Below, one piece after another: positions 56,545-64,000 of a DNA stretch of 64,000 nucleotides. Position 1 is the first letter of the stretch, and every line of letters begins with the position of its first letter. Made by a program: the position numbers and the translations under genes. The stretch comes from an uncultured Lachnospiraceae bacterium (GTDB taxonomy: Bacteria > Bacillota > Clostridia > Lachnospirales > Lachnospiraceae), in assembly GCA_910586715.1 (NCBI GenBank), contig CAJUJG010000004.1:83541-147540 (forward strand), in the 5' to 3' direction. The notes below the pieces were generated by a model. It was not told the DNA's origin. It saw nothing but the letters and a program-made list of their open reading frames with translations, and made no database searches.

Positions 56545-58131
56545 TCATAGATTAGCAAATGTTATTGTTTCTTGTTCCAATTCAGCCGCAACTTTATGAT
56601 TTACATCCATGCGGCTTGTGATTTCTGTCATATCTGTTACCAAATGCTGAGCGCTGTCCGCGACGCCGGAAATACCTGAGGTGCCGTCATCAATGGCTTT
56701 TGTAATCGTTTCTATAGATGTTACAATTTCGCTCATGGAAGCCTTCAGACGGTCGGTGTTTTTATTAAATTCAGCCATAGCCTGACGAATATAGGCGGCG
56801 TCATTTTGATACTGCTGTCCCGAGGCAACAAAGGAAAGGAACTCTTTTAGGATAGAATCCTCAATATAATTTACAAGATTTTGGGCATTTTCGGAGAGGT
56901 TGTATACAGCATGGGTTACGGTAGCATTAACTTTTTGAATACGGTTTGCGGTTTCGCTGCTGGAGGCTGCAAGCTGGCGGATTTCATCCGCCACGACTGC
57001 AAAGCCCTTCCCTGCTTCTCCGGCTCTTGCCGCCTCGACGGAGGCATTCAGGGCAATCAGGTTGGTTTGCGAAGCAATCCCTAAAATAGCATGGCTCAGG
57101 CTGTCTACCTGATCTACGCTGCGGCTTCCCTCGATGGCTTCATTTAGGACATCTAAAATGTCTTTTATTTTGGCGTTGGTTTTATTCAGGCTTACCTGTG
57201 CGGATTGTCCCATTTCCTCAGCCCGTATGTTCATTTCATTGCAGTAGTCAGTAATTTTTCCGCATTCCTCTGCCATACTTTCTGCATCCTGCTGTACGTT
57301 TTTCGCATTTTGATTAATTAGGGAAGTATTGCTTGCCACTTCCTGAATTGTTGCAGACAGCTCCTCGGCAAGAGCGGATAAGTCCATAGCGCTTTCGCCG
57401 GAAGTGCGTGTTCTTGACAAAACCTCGTCGACCACGCCGCTGATACGTCCGGAACATCCCCGAAGTGTTTCCAAAATATTTTTTATCGGCTTAACGACAG
57501 ATCTTAGGATTAGGGAAACCGTAGTGAATACGAGTATAATACAGGTGAGAGCGGATGCACTGTTCGTAATCATAGAACTAATGTAAACGGAAGATAGCTG
57601 TGCTCTTGCCTGGGTTGTCCGGCTGCTGATGGAACTGTCCAAAATGTCGATATTGTTTTCAACCGCAGTGTTAAAGGATGCCACATCACCGTTGGCAAAG
57701 GTATAGGCATCCTGTGTTTTGCCGGATGCACTGGCACATACAAGAAAAATGAGAGCGTGTTTTAACGAATCATAGTCGGAAAGCAAGGCATTATAAGTTT
57801 CCCTGTCGTCATTGGTAATGTAGATTTCGTATTCCGTCAGCATACCATCCAGTTTTTTCTCTTCTTCTTTGATGTCGTTGACAAGAATAATCATCGTATT
57901 ATAATCGGTAGCTACAATATGCGATAACGCCATTTTATGTATGTTCATAACGGACTGGTGGATTTTTGCCAGCTGGGTTCTTCCTTCCATATAATTGTCC
58001 GCAATATTGGCGGCATTGTCATTGACGTTTTTAATATTGGAAACTGCAAGGATATTTGATATAAGCGCTACAATTCCAAGCAGGGCAATGGGTAATATTA
58101 ATCGATATTTGATGTTCAGTTTTTTCTTCAT
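56545..58131 (-). CDS. Methyl-accepting chemotaxis protein with four-helix sensor
   Basis: 528 residues from ATG 58131 ([20 protein letters not shown]). Two membrane segments (about 10-30 and 192-212) flank a mainly helical sensor of about 160 residues ([20 protein letters not shown]), typical of four-helix-bundle ligand domains. HAMP is short. The signalling tip contains [20 protein letters not shown] and [20 protein letters not shown]. It lies 36 bases downstream of the solute-binding lipoprotein gene, which suggests a ligand-receptor pair. Confidence 0.95.
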   Translation of the reverse strand: MKKKLNIKYRLILPIALLGIVALISNILAVSNIKNVNDNAANIADNYMEGRTQLAKIHQSVMNIHKMALSHIVATDYNTMIILVNDIKEEEKKLDGMLTEYEIYITNDDRETYNALLSDYDSLKHALIFLVCASASGKTQDAYTFANGDVASFNTAVENNIDILDSSISSRTTQARAQLSSVYISSMITNSASALTCIILVFTTVSLILRSVVKPIKNILETLRGCSGRISGVVDEVLSRTRTSGESAMDLSALAEELSATIQEVASNTSLINQNAKNVQQDAESMAEECGKITDYCNEMNIRAEEMGQSAQVSLNKTNAKIKDILDVLNEAIEGSRSVDQVDSLSHAILGIASQTNLIALNASVEAARAGEAGKGFAVVADEIRQLAASSSETANRIQKVNATVTHAVYNLSENAQNLVNYIEDSILKEFLSFVASGQQYQNDAAYIRQAMAEFNKNTDRLKASMSEIVTSIETITKAIDDGTSGISGVADSAQHLVTDMTEITSRMDVNHKVAAELEQETITFANL

Positions 58132-58167
58132 AATCCCTATATCCTCCAAACAAAACAAATGTATTCT

Positions 58168-59430
58168 TTATGGGGCGGTAATCCCTTCCACCATCGTATC
58201 AAGCTGTTCCTGCAATCTTTTTCCTCCCGGATTTCCGTTAGCCATATTTGTGGCAAATGCAGATACCGGATCCCAAAAATTGCCGCCGATTCGCTGCAGA
58301 CAGGAGAATTCCGACTGATCAATTAAAGCGGTAATGGCTGGGGAATCCTGCACGCTGGCAGATGCAGCGGCGTTTGTATTTGCGGGTCCCTGACCACGCA
58401 ATTCAAAGCGAAGCTGTTGGTTTTTTTCATTGGAAATCCATTCCGCAAGCCGGGAAGCCCATACATATTGTTTGGAATAAGCATTGACGCCAATTAATTT
58501 ATATCCGGAAAAAGACGCCATTTGTATTTGCCGGTTCGCGCAGGTATATGTAGGAAGTTTGGCAGCGCCATAATTTACGCCCAAGGTTTCTTTCATGGCA
58601 ACCGCATTCCATACGCCGCTGACCCCGGCAATTACGGAACCATCCTGAATGCCTGCAAGAAAGCCGGGTTCCTGGGTGTTTAGGAAGGAGGGACTGCGGG
58701 AAATAGAAAGCATGGCATTGGCAACGTCTACTCCTTTAATGTCACCATCTGTCCCATTCCAAGTACAGTAATTCGTAATTCCGTCATCATTTAATCCGAC
58801 TTCCAAACCGGTATTGCCAAAGAAGGCGTATACATACCATGCAGAAGACCAGTCCATCGTAATCTTTTTTTCATTTTCCTCAGCAATCTGCAATATACGG
58901 TCAAAAGTTTTTATATCATTCTCATTGAAATATTGCTTATTATAATAAAGGAAATAGCCGTTGTCTGCCGTTAAAGGATACGCGTACAGCACATCCCCGA
59001 CGCAGGCGGCTTCTACGGCGCCAGACAGATTTTGCGATTTGATTTGGTCCGCATTTTCTATCGGTTCCAAAGCGCCTGCCGCCACAAGGGTATTCAACTG
59101 ATCATCGGCAAAAGCAAAGACGTCTGCACCTGCTTCCAAATCTGCCATCAAAGCGTCTTTGCAGCCGGCTTCACTTTGGGCGGCAAATGTGATATTGAAA
59201 TTTGCCTGTTCTTTGTATTCATCCTGAAAGCTCTCAAAAATTTGCTGCAAAAGCGCCTCGTCCTCTTCGGCGCCCCAAACGACCAATTCCACGTCCTGGT
59301 TGTTTTGCAATGTTTTGTTCTCATCAAGGTTTGAATTGGCAATACTGCTTTCTTTTTCTGTTCCGCCACATCCAAACAACGCAGCAGCCAATACAGTGGT
59401 TACAAAAAACATGCCAAATCTTTTGCTCAT
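58168..59430 (-). CDS. Extracellular solute-binding lipoprotein (sugar type)
   Basis: 420 residues from ATG 59430 (MSKRFGMFFVTTVLAAALFG); longer frames upstream lack a site. The lipobox LFGC places the mature protein on the outer membrane face. The fold is that of maltose/maltodextrin-type binding proteins (ELVVWGAEEDEALLQQIFES, ADNGYFLYYNKQYFNENDIK and WNGTDG). No ABC permease or ATPase gene is adjacent. It precedes an MCP gene in an operon, so it probably feeds a chemoreceptor, perhaps sensing a sugar. Confidence 0.93.
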   Translation of the reverse strand: MSKRFGMFFVTTVLAAALFGCGGTEKESSIANSNLDENKTLQNNQDVELVVWGAEEDEALLQQIFESFQDEYKEQANFNITFAAQSEAGCKDALMADLEAGADVFAFADDQLNTLVAAGALEPIENADQIKSQNLSGAVEAACVGDVLYAYPLTADNGYFLYYNKQYFNENDIKTFDRILQIAEENEKKITMDWSSAWYVYAFFGNTGLEVGLNDDGITNYCTWNGTDGDIKGVDVANAMLSISRSPSFLNTQEPGFLAGIQDGSVIAGVSGVWNAVAMKETLGVNYGAAKLPTYTCANRQIQMASFSGYKLIGVNAYSKQYVWASRLAEWISNEKNQQLRFELRGQGPANTNAAASASVQDSPAITALIDQSEFSCLQRIGGNFWDPVSAFATNMANGNPGGKRLQEQLDTMVEGITAP

Positions 59431-59737
59431 AATGTTCCAACCTCTCATTCTGTTATTTTTATTAGCGTTATTATAAGCGAGATGCTCATAAGACAGTATA
59501 GAATTTATTTCCTTCATTTTTGTGCAGCAGTTTTTCTTTTGTGTATCTAAACCATGCTGTAAGATTAGTTTCTGTTGCTGATGTTATTATATCGGTTTCT
59601 AAATGTTTATTCAATATTTTTTCTAAAAATTTTCCATTAGCCGGCAATAAGCTTTTGCAGGTATTATTGACATACAGAAAAAAATTACATACAATAATTG
59701 ATAATTTTCAGTGTTTTCTTATATTTGGAGGTATTTT

Positions 59738-60055
59738 ATGGAACAATCCGTATTTGAAAAAATATATGAAATTGTAAAACAGATTCCGTACGGGCAGGTT
59801 GCGACGTATGGGCAGGTAGCCGCACTTGCAGGGAACAGGCGGTGGGCGCGGGTGGTCGGATATGCATTGCATGTCAATCCGGACCCTGATAATATACCTT
59901 GTTATCGTGTAGTCAATAAAGAAGGCAGGGTATCTGAGGCATTTGCGTTCGGAGGCGAAAACAGGCAGGTTGAACTGTTGAAGGCGGAAGGTGTGAAATT
60001 TGTCAATGGAAATGTGGATATGAAACGGTATCAATGGGAGAGACCTGTCTATTAA
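59738..60055 (+). CDS. MGMT-like protein (alkyltransferase fold, PCYR)
   Basis: 105 residues from ATG 59738, with GGAGG six bases upstream. It has the C-terminal DNA-binding domain of O6-methylguanine methyltransferases only: IPYGQVATYGQVAALAG, RRWARVVGYALH and the motif IPCYRVV. The usual PCHRV has Cys; here Cys is kept but His is Tyr. True alkyltransferase-like proteins have Trp for Cys. It may be an active or a recognition-only form. It is a lone gene. Confidence 0.88.
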   Translation: MEQSVFEKIYEIVKQIPYGQVATYGQVAALAGNRRWARVVGYALHVNPDPDNIPCYRVVNKEGRVSEAFAFGGENRQVELLKAEGVKFVNGNVDMKRYQWERPVY

Positions 60056-60068
60056 AAGAGATTAGGAA

Positions 60069-60106
60069 AACATCTGCATCAAATAAAATCATTTAATGCA
60101 GATGTT
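60069..60106. terminator. Hairpin after the MGMT-like gene
   Basis: AACATCTGCAT (60069-60079) and ATGCAGATGTT (60096-60106), a perfect 11-bp stem with a 16-base loop. There is no T-run, so it is a weak terminator or a different RNA structure. Confidence 0.45.
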
Positions 60107-60200
60107 AGGGGGAGTTGCTAAAATGCTATAAATAGGCGGTACATACATGTATAATAACGGTCCATTTATCAATAAACGGTTGCCACGTATGTCTAAAAAT

Positions 60201-60228
60201 TTGTTATGTTTGTAACAATTGTTATAAT
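60201..60228 (+). promoter_or_regulatory. Promoter of the exonuclease gene
   Basis: TTGTTA (60201-60206), 16 bases, then TATAAT (60223-60228) with TG one base before (extended -10). This leaves a leader of about 220 bases. In the 60056-60456 gap I see nothing else except the 60069 hairpin and short frames without support. Confidence 0.6.
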
Positions 60229-60456
60229 TGTACAAAAATTATTTGTGCACAATACTCCAATTAGATACATTATAACGTGCAATATAAAAAATATGCAAGG
60301 ATAAATTCACTAAGAAAGGCATATGATTTTTGATTATCGGCAATTGTTCTTATAGTTGTGAAAAATTAGGATTTATGTTATTCTATTTAATATAAATTAC
60401 TGGATTATTTTCATTTCCTGTTTTTAGAAAAAGTATTGCAAGAATGGAAGATGTCG

Positions 60457-61410
60457 ATGAATTATATCATTTTAGATTTGGAATGGAATCAGGCGGATGA
60501 TTTAAAAACAAAGCTTGAAAGCAATCTGCTGTTTGAGATAATAGAAATTGGAGCAATAAAATTAAATAAAGAGATGATACAGGTTGACAATTTTCATGAG
60601 CTGATAAAGCCTCAGGTTTTTAATCGTATGAATCAGGTAACGGGAGAATTAATTCATATTAGTATGAAAGAATTGCAGGACTGCCGTAGGTTTCCTGAAG
60701 TTGCCGGAGATTTTATACGTTGGTGCGGTAAAGATTCTGTTTTTTGCACATGGGGAAATCTTGATCTTTCAGAACTTCAAAAAAATATGGATTATTATAA
60801 TATGCCGTATTTGTCGAAAAAACCGTTGAAATTTTATGATGTGCAGAAACTTTTTAGCATTGCATTTGAGGATCGAAAGAAAAGGCGTACACTTCAGTAT
60901 GCTGTAGAATTTTTGAATATCAAAGAGGAAGTTCCCTTTCACCGTGCTGATGCTGATGCTGTGTATACAACAGAAGTTTTTAAAAGAGTAGCTGCAGTTG
61001 AAAAAGTTTTGAATAATTACTCGTTTGATACTTACCATCTGCCAAGGAACAAAGCAGAAGAAGTTAACGTGGTGTTTGACGATTATGCAAAGTATATATC
61101 ACGCGAGTTTATAAATAAACTTTCAGCAATGAATGATAAGGATGTCGTATCTACAAAGTGTTTTCTCTGCGGCGCAAAAACAAAGAAAAAAGTACCGTGG
61201 TTTTCAAATAATGGAAAAAATTATTATTCTGTGATGGTTTGCCCAAAACATGGAGATATTAAAGGTAAAATACGTATGAAGAAATCCTTACAGGACAGGG
61301 TGTATGTGGTGAAAACCATGAAACAGGTAAATGAAGAAACGGTTGATGATATTATTATGAAAAGAAATCAGATACGGGAAGGCAGAAGAGAAAGAAGGCA
61401 CAAACCATAA
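60457..61410 (+). CDS. DEDDh 3'-5' exonuclease with C-terminal zinc finger
   Basis: 317 residues from ATG 60457, with GGAAG six bases before. The DEDDh motifs are LDLEWNQ (first D-x-E), EIGAIKLN, and HRADADAVYTTEVFK (late His-x-x-x-x-Asp). An alpha-helical middle follows, then a C-terminal zinc-binding part with CFLCGAK and CPKHG. It is in the KapD/ERI-like exonuclease family, for RNA or DNA. The stop overlaps a terminator hairpin. Confidence 0.88.
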   Translation: MNYIILDLEWNQADDLKTKLESNLLFEIIEIGAIKLNKEMIQVDNFHELIKPQVFNRMNQVTGELIHISMKELQDCRRFPEVAGDFIRWCGKDSVFCTWGNLDLSELQKNMDYYNMPYLSKKPLKFYDVQKLFSIAFEDRKKRRTLQYAVEFLNIKEEVPFHRADADAVYTTEVFKRVAAVEKVLNNYSFDTYHLPRNKAEEVNVVFDDYAKYISREFINKLSAMNDKDVVSTKCFLCGAKTKKKVPWFSNNGKNYYSVMVCPKHGDIKGKIRMKKSLQDRVYVVKTMKQVNEETVDDIIMKRNQIREGRRERRHKP

Positions 61411-61427
61411 ATTGTGCCTTCTTTTTT
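61394..61427. terminator. Terminator between exonuclease and D,D-carboxypeptidase
   Basis: GAAGGCACAA (61394-61403) and TTGTGCCTTC (61412-61421), followed by TTTTTT. It overlaps the last codons of the exonuclease gene and faces the convergent carboxypeptidase gene. Confidence 0.9.
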
Positions 61428-63045
61428 ATTTTCGTTTTTTATATTCTTTTCGCCGTTTGCGTTGGCGTTTTTTCTCTCGCATTTTTCTTCGAAAAGATTG
61501 AAATCTTTCTAAACGGCTCTCCTGTCTGCGTTTTCTTCTCCGTTTATGGCTCTGTCCTCTTGGCGAAAAGCTGTAGCTGTTGAAAACGGAAATAATGAAT
61601 AAAATGAAAATTGCAAGTGCAGCTAAAATAAGTATACCGATAATAACATTTTGTACATTGATGAAAATGACATTGTCTACATCATTGGAGATGCCATTTT
61701 TCGTTTGCTTATTCTTTTCATTTCCTGTTGTAATTTCGGCAATTTCGGGAATAGAATTACCAAGCGCAAACGTAATGTCTTTCTTTTCCGAGTTTGAAAA
61801 AATAATTTTACAGCTGCCTACAGGTACATCAGCATAAGTATAATTTATTGTAGCAATAACATTCTGATCGCCTTGATTTGAGTGATCTTCATAATCAAGC
61901 GATGATACCATATCAGTAAAGGCAGCTGTGTTCGGCAATATCACATAACTGCCTTCTTCCAAAGACATCAGAGGGGTGGAATCACCAAAAAGGTCATTAT
62001 CCGTATCAAATAAATCTCCTGCGATAATTTTATAGTTTGTTTCATTTTCACTGACGGAAAGTCTCTGAAAATTTTCAAATCCATACTGGAAAAGTGCGAT
62101 AGTATCTTCAAACTGATAAGGTGTTTCTTCTCCAAATATGACGCAGACAAGTTTCATTCCATTTTTTTCCGCTGCAGAAACAAGCGTTTGCCTGGATTGT
62201 GAGACAAATCCGGTTTTACTGCCAAGCAGGTAGTCATATTGATAAGGTTTTCCTTTATACAATTGGTTTTTAGACGCCATCCACCGTTCATCTTCATCAG
62301 AAGAATTTAATTTAAAATGGTATTGCGGTGTTGAAGAGATTTTACATAACAATTCATTGTTAAAAAATTCACATCCTATCAGGGCAAGGTCGTATGCTGT
62401 TGTATAATGATTTTCATCATGTAGTCCGTTAGCGTTTGTAAAATGGGTATTTTTACAACCGAGTTCCGCTGCTTTTTGGTTCATAAGATCGGCAAAAGCA
62501 TCTATGTTTTTTTGATTTTCGCCCGCTAATGAAAGTTTTTCTGCGACATGTTCTCCTACAGCGCTAGCCACTTCATTGGCGGACTGTACGAGGATACAAT
62601 AAAGAGCCTGCTCCATTGTCAGAGTATCGCCTTCATTGACATCACCAAGTTTTGAACCGTCAAGAGGCACATCGTGAATAGCATCGTACGAAAAAGTAAC
62701 GGTTTCATCTAAAGTACAGTTTTGCATTGCAAGCAGGCAGGTAAATATTTTCGTGGTGCTGGCAGGAAAATTTTTTTGATCAATGCTTTTGGCATATAAT
62801 ATTGTATGGGTATTCATTTCCATAAGAATCGCTGACTTTGCACCGATAGCAGGACCTTTTGGCCAGTTTTCAATATGGTCCGTCTGTATGGGAAGTGTTT
62901 TGCGTTCTTCTCTTTCTGCCTCGAGATCCGATTCTGCGGCGTAGACTGTACTGCTGGTATTTATCATAGTATTTACATTTGTTGCAAATAAAAAAACAGC
63001 AAGTAATATAGAGATAAATTTATATAGTAGTCTGTTGTTTTTCAT
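61426..63045 (-). CDS. D-alanyl-D-alanine carboxypeptidase (PBP5/DacF family)
   Basis: 539 residues. A signal peptide (about 1-37) starts it. The serine protease motifs are PASTTKIFT (SxxK), QSANEVA (SxN) and GSKTGFV (KTG). It trims the terminal D-Ala from peptidoglycan. After a beta-rich domain there is a C-terminal membrane segment (VIIGILILAALAIFILFIIS) and a strongly basic tail (KRRRKRRQESR). PBP5-type enzymes normally end with an amphipathic anchor and no such cytoplasmic tail. Confidence 0.94.
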   Translation of the reverse strand: MKNNRLLYKFISILLAVFLFATNVNTMINTSSTVYAAESDLEAEREERKTLPIQTDHIENWPKGPAIGAKSAILMEMNTHTILYAKSIDQKNFPASTTKIFTCLLAMQNCTLDETVTFSYDAIHDVPLDGSKLGDVNEGDTLTMEQALYCILVQSANEVASAVGEHVAEKLSLAGENQKNIDAFADLMNQKAAELGCKNTHFTNANGLHDENHYTTAYDLALIGCEFFNNELLCKISSTPQYHFKLNSSDEDERWMASKNQLYKGKPYQYDYLLGSKTGFVSQSRQTLVSAAEKNGMKLVCVIFGEETPYQFEDTIALFQYGFENFQRLSVSENETNYKIIAGDLFDTDNDLFGDSTPLMSLEEGSYVILPNTAAFTDMVSSLDYEDHSNQGDQNVIATINYTYADVPVGSCKIIFSNSEKKDITFALGNSIPEIAEITTGNEKNKQTKNGISNDVDNVIFINVQNVIIGILILAALAIFILFIISVFNSYSFSPRGQSHKRRRKRRQESRLERFQSFRRKMREKKRQRKRRKEYKKRK

Positions 63046-63307
63046 TATAATAACGATGCTCCTTTTACTGCCTTAAAAATTATGCAGGAATATATTTTTA
63101 AGCACTCATTGGAAAACTTATATATTTTGAGAATCACTTATTTTATATATTTAGATTGTACACTATTTAAAAAAAAATGTAACTATAATAAAACGGAAAA
63201 TGTATATAAATTTTTACTAAATTTTTATAATGACAAATAATGGATTAAGGAGTAAAATAATGTGGACATATTTAAGGTATACAGAAATTATAGATTGAGG
63301 TGATGAT

Positions 63308-63949
63308 TTGAGGCTTAGGAATGTGACCGGTTCAAGGGAGATGATTGCGGACAGCCGTTTCGTGGTGCATGAGCCGTTTGAGAATAAAGGGAAGTGGAAT
63401 CAGGTTTTCGGCAATGACCATCCGATACAGATTGAAATTGGTATGGGAAAAGGGCGCTTTATGATGGATTTGGCGGCTGTAAATCCCAATATTAATTATA
63501 TTGGAATTGAAAAATATTCGACAGTGCTTTTACGGGCAATTCAAAAAATGGAGGAAAATGAACTTGCAAATCTGCGGTTTATACGTATGGATGCGGAGGA
63601 TATTTGTGAAGTTTTTGACAAAGGAGAGGTGGCAAAAATTTATCTCAATTTTTCCGACCCGTGGCCAAAGGACAGACATGCCAAAAGGCGTCTGCCTTCA
63701 AGGCAGTTTTTGGAGCGGTATGACGCGATACTTGCAAAAGATGGAAGAATTGAGTTTAAGACGGATAATGAAGACTTGTTTGATTTCGCGCTTGAAGAAA
63801 TTGAGCCTGCGGGCTGGCAGCTTGAAGCGGCAACCAGGGATTTGCACCATGATGAAAGGATGCTGGCGGGGAATATTATGACGGAATATGAGGAAAAGTT
63901 TTCATCGCTTGGCAATCCGATTTATAAATACATTATCTATCGAAATTAG
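63308..63949 (+). CDS. trmB: tRNA (guanine46-N7)-methyltransferase
   Basis: 213 residues from a TTG start (MRLRNVTGSREMIADSRF, the family start), with GAGGTGATGA upstream. TrmB methylates G46 in the variable loop of tRNA with SAM. Motifs are IEIGMGKGRFMMDLAAV (SAM binding), NFSDPWPKDRHAKRRLPS and FKTDNEDLFDFAL. It is a stand-alone gene; the region to the window end holds only small inverted repeats (GCAGC / GCTGC). Confidence 0.96.
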   Translation: MRLRNVTGSREMIADSRFVVHEPFENKGKWNQVFGNDHPIQIEIGMGKGRFMMDLAAVNPNINYIGIEKYSTVLLRAIQKMEENELANLRFIRMDAEDICEVFDKGEVAKIYLNFSDPWPKDRHAKRRLPSRQFLERYDAILAKDGRIEFKTDNEDLFDFALEEIEPAGWQLEAATRDLHHDERMLAGNIMTEYEEKFSSLGNPIYKYIIYRN

Positions 63950-64000
63950 TGTGAGAAGAACTTCTAATCACTCGCAGCAAAGGCTGCTTCGTGAAGAAGT

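Noticed and set aside
63950..64000. Small inverted repeats at the right end
   Set aside because: Only partly inside the window (GCAGC / GCTGC, AAGAACTTCT), too short to classify.

Overview
The window is the chromosomal replication origin region of a low-GC Gram-positive anaerobe, most likely a Lachnospiraceae-type Clostridia. The evidence is the conserved order rpmH-rnpA-yidD-yidC-jag-mnmE-mnmG-rsmG on the minus strand, facing dnaA-dnaN-yaaA-recF-gyrB-gyrA on the plus strand. An AT-rich oriC with DnaA boxes lies between them (about 12.9-13.25 kb). A partial parA and two perfect parS sites sit at the left. The giant secreted proteins with Ig-like repeats, the hemerythrin, the orphan CheY and the MCPs also fit an anaerobic gut or rumen Lachnospiraceae. 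The assignment rests on gene content and order only.

Layout. 0-5 kb: parA start, two parS sites, three small genes, then a stretch of decayed genes (two frameshifted minus-strand genes and HD-GYP and GGDEF fragments), then a cytoplasmic NarL-type two-component pair. 5-12.6 kb: minus-strand origin block for tRNA modification, membrane insertion and RNase P. 12.6-22.7 kb: oriC and the replication block, ending in a cytidylate-kinase-like gene and a terminator. 22.7-30.4 kb: a nuclease-like hypothetical gene, then a five-gene plus-strand operon (DHHW/AlgX-like protein, MBOAT acyltransferase, acyl carrier protein, adenylation-nitroreductase fusion, cardiolipin synthase). This looks like a dlt-like envelope-modification system with an added redox step and is the most interesting element. 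30.4-37.5 kb: orphan cheY and a 2067-residue secreted repeat protein with three near-identical 582-bp repeats. 37.7-43.7 kb: sugar nucleotide and carbohydrate genes (UDPGP-type uridylyltransferase, HAD hydrolase, DeoR regulator, 1-phosphofructokinase, PTS enzyme I), with a decayed remnant that resembles the start of a PTS permease. 44-53.6 kb: dtd, MgtC-like protein, a GH25 lysozyme with Ig-like repeats, ABC exporter and CPBP protease. 53.7-59.4 kb: tandem hemerythrin, two convergent MCPs, and a solute-binding lipoprotein in an operon with the second MCP. 59.7-64 kb: MGMT-like protein, exonuclease, D,D-carboxypeptidase and trmB.

Genes left of oriC are almost all on the minus strand and the core block right of it is on the plus strand, so transcription runs with replication. 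Several short hairpin elements recur in the gaps: a double-hairpin element, a 13-bp-arm hairpin, and a cloverleaf-like element after jag. Many gene ends carry perfect-stem terminators. I saw no tRNA or rRNA gene, CRISPR array, prophage or intact insertion sequence.
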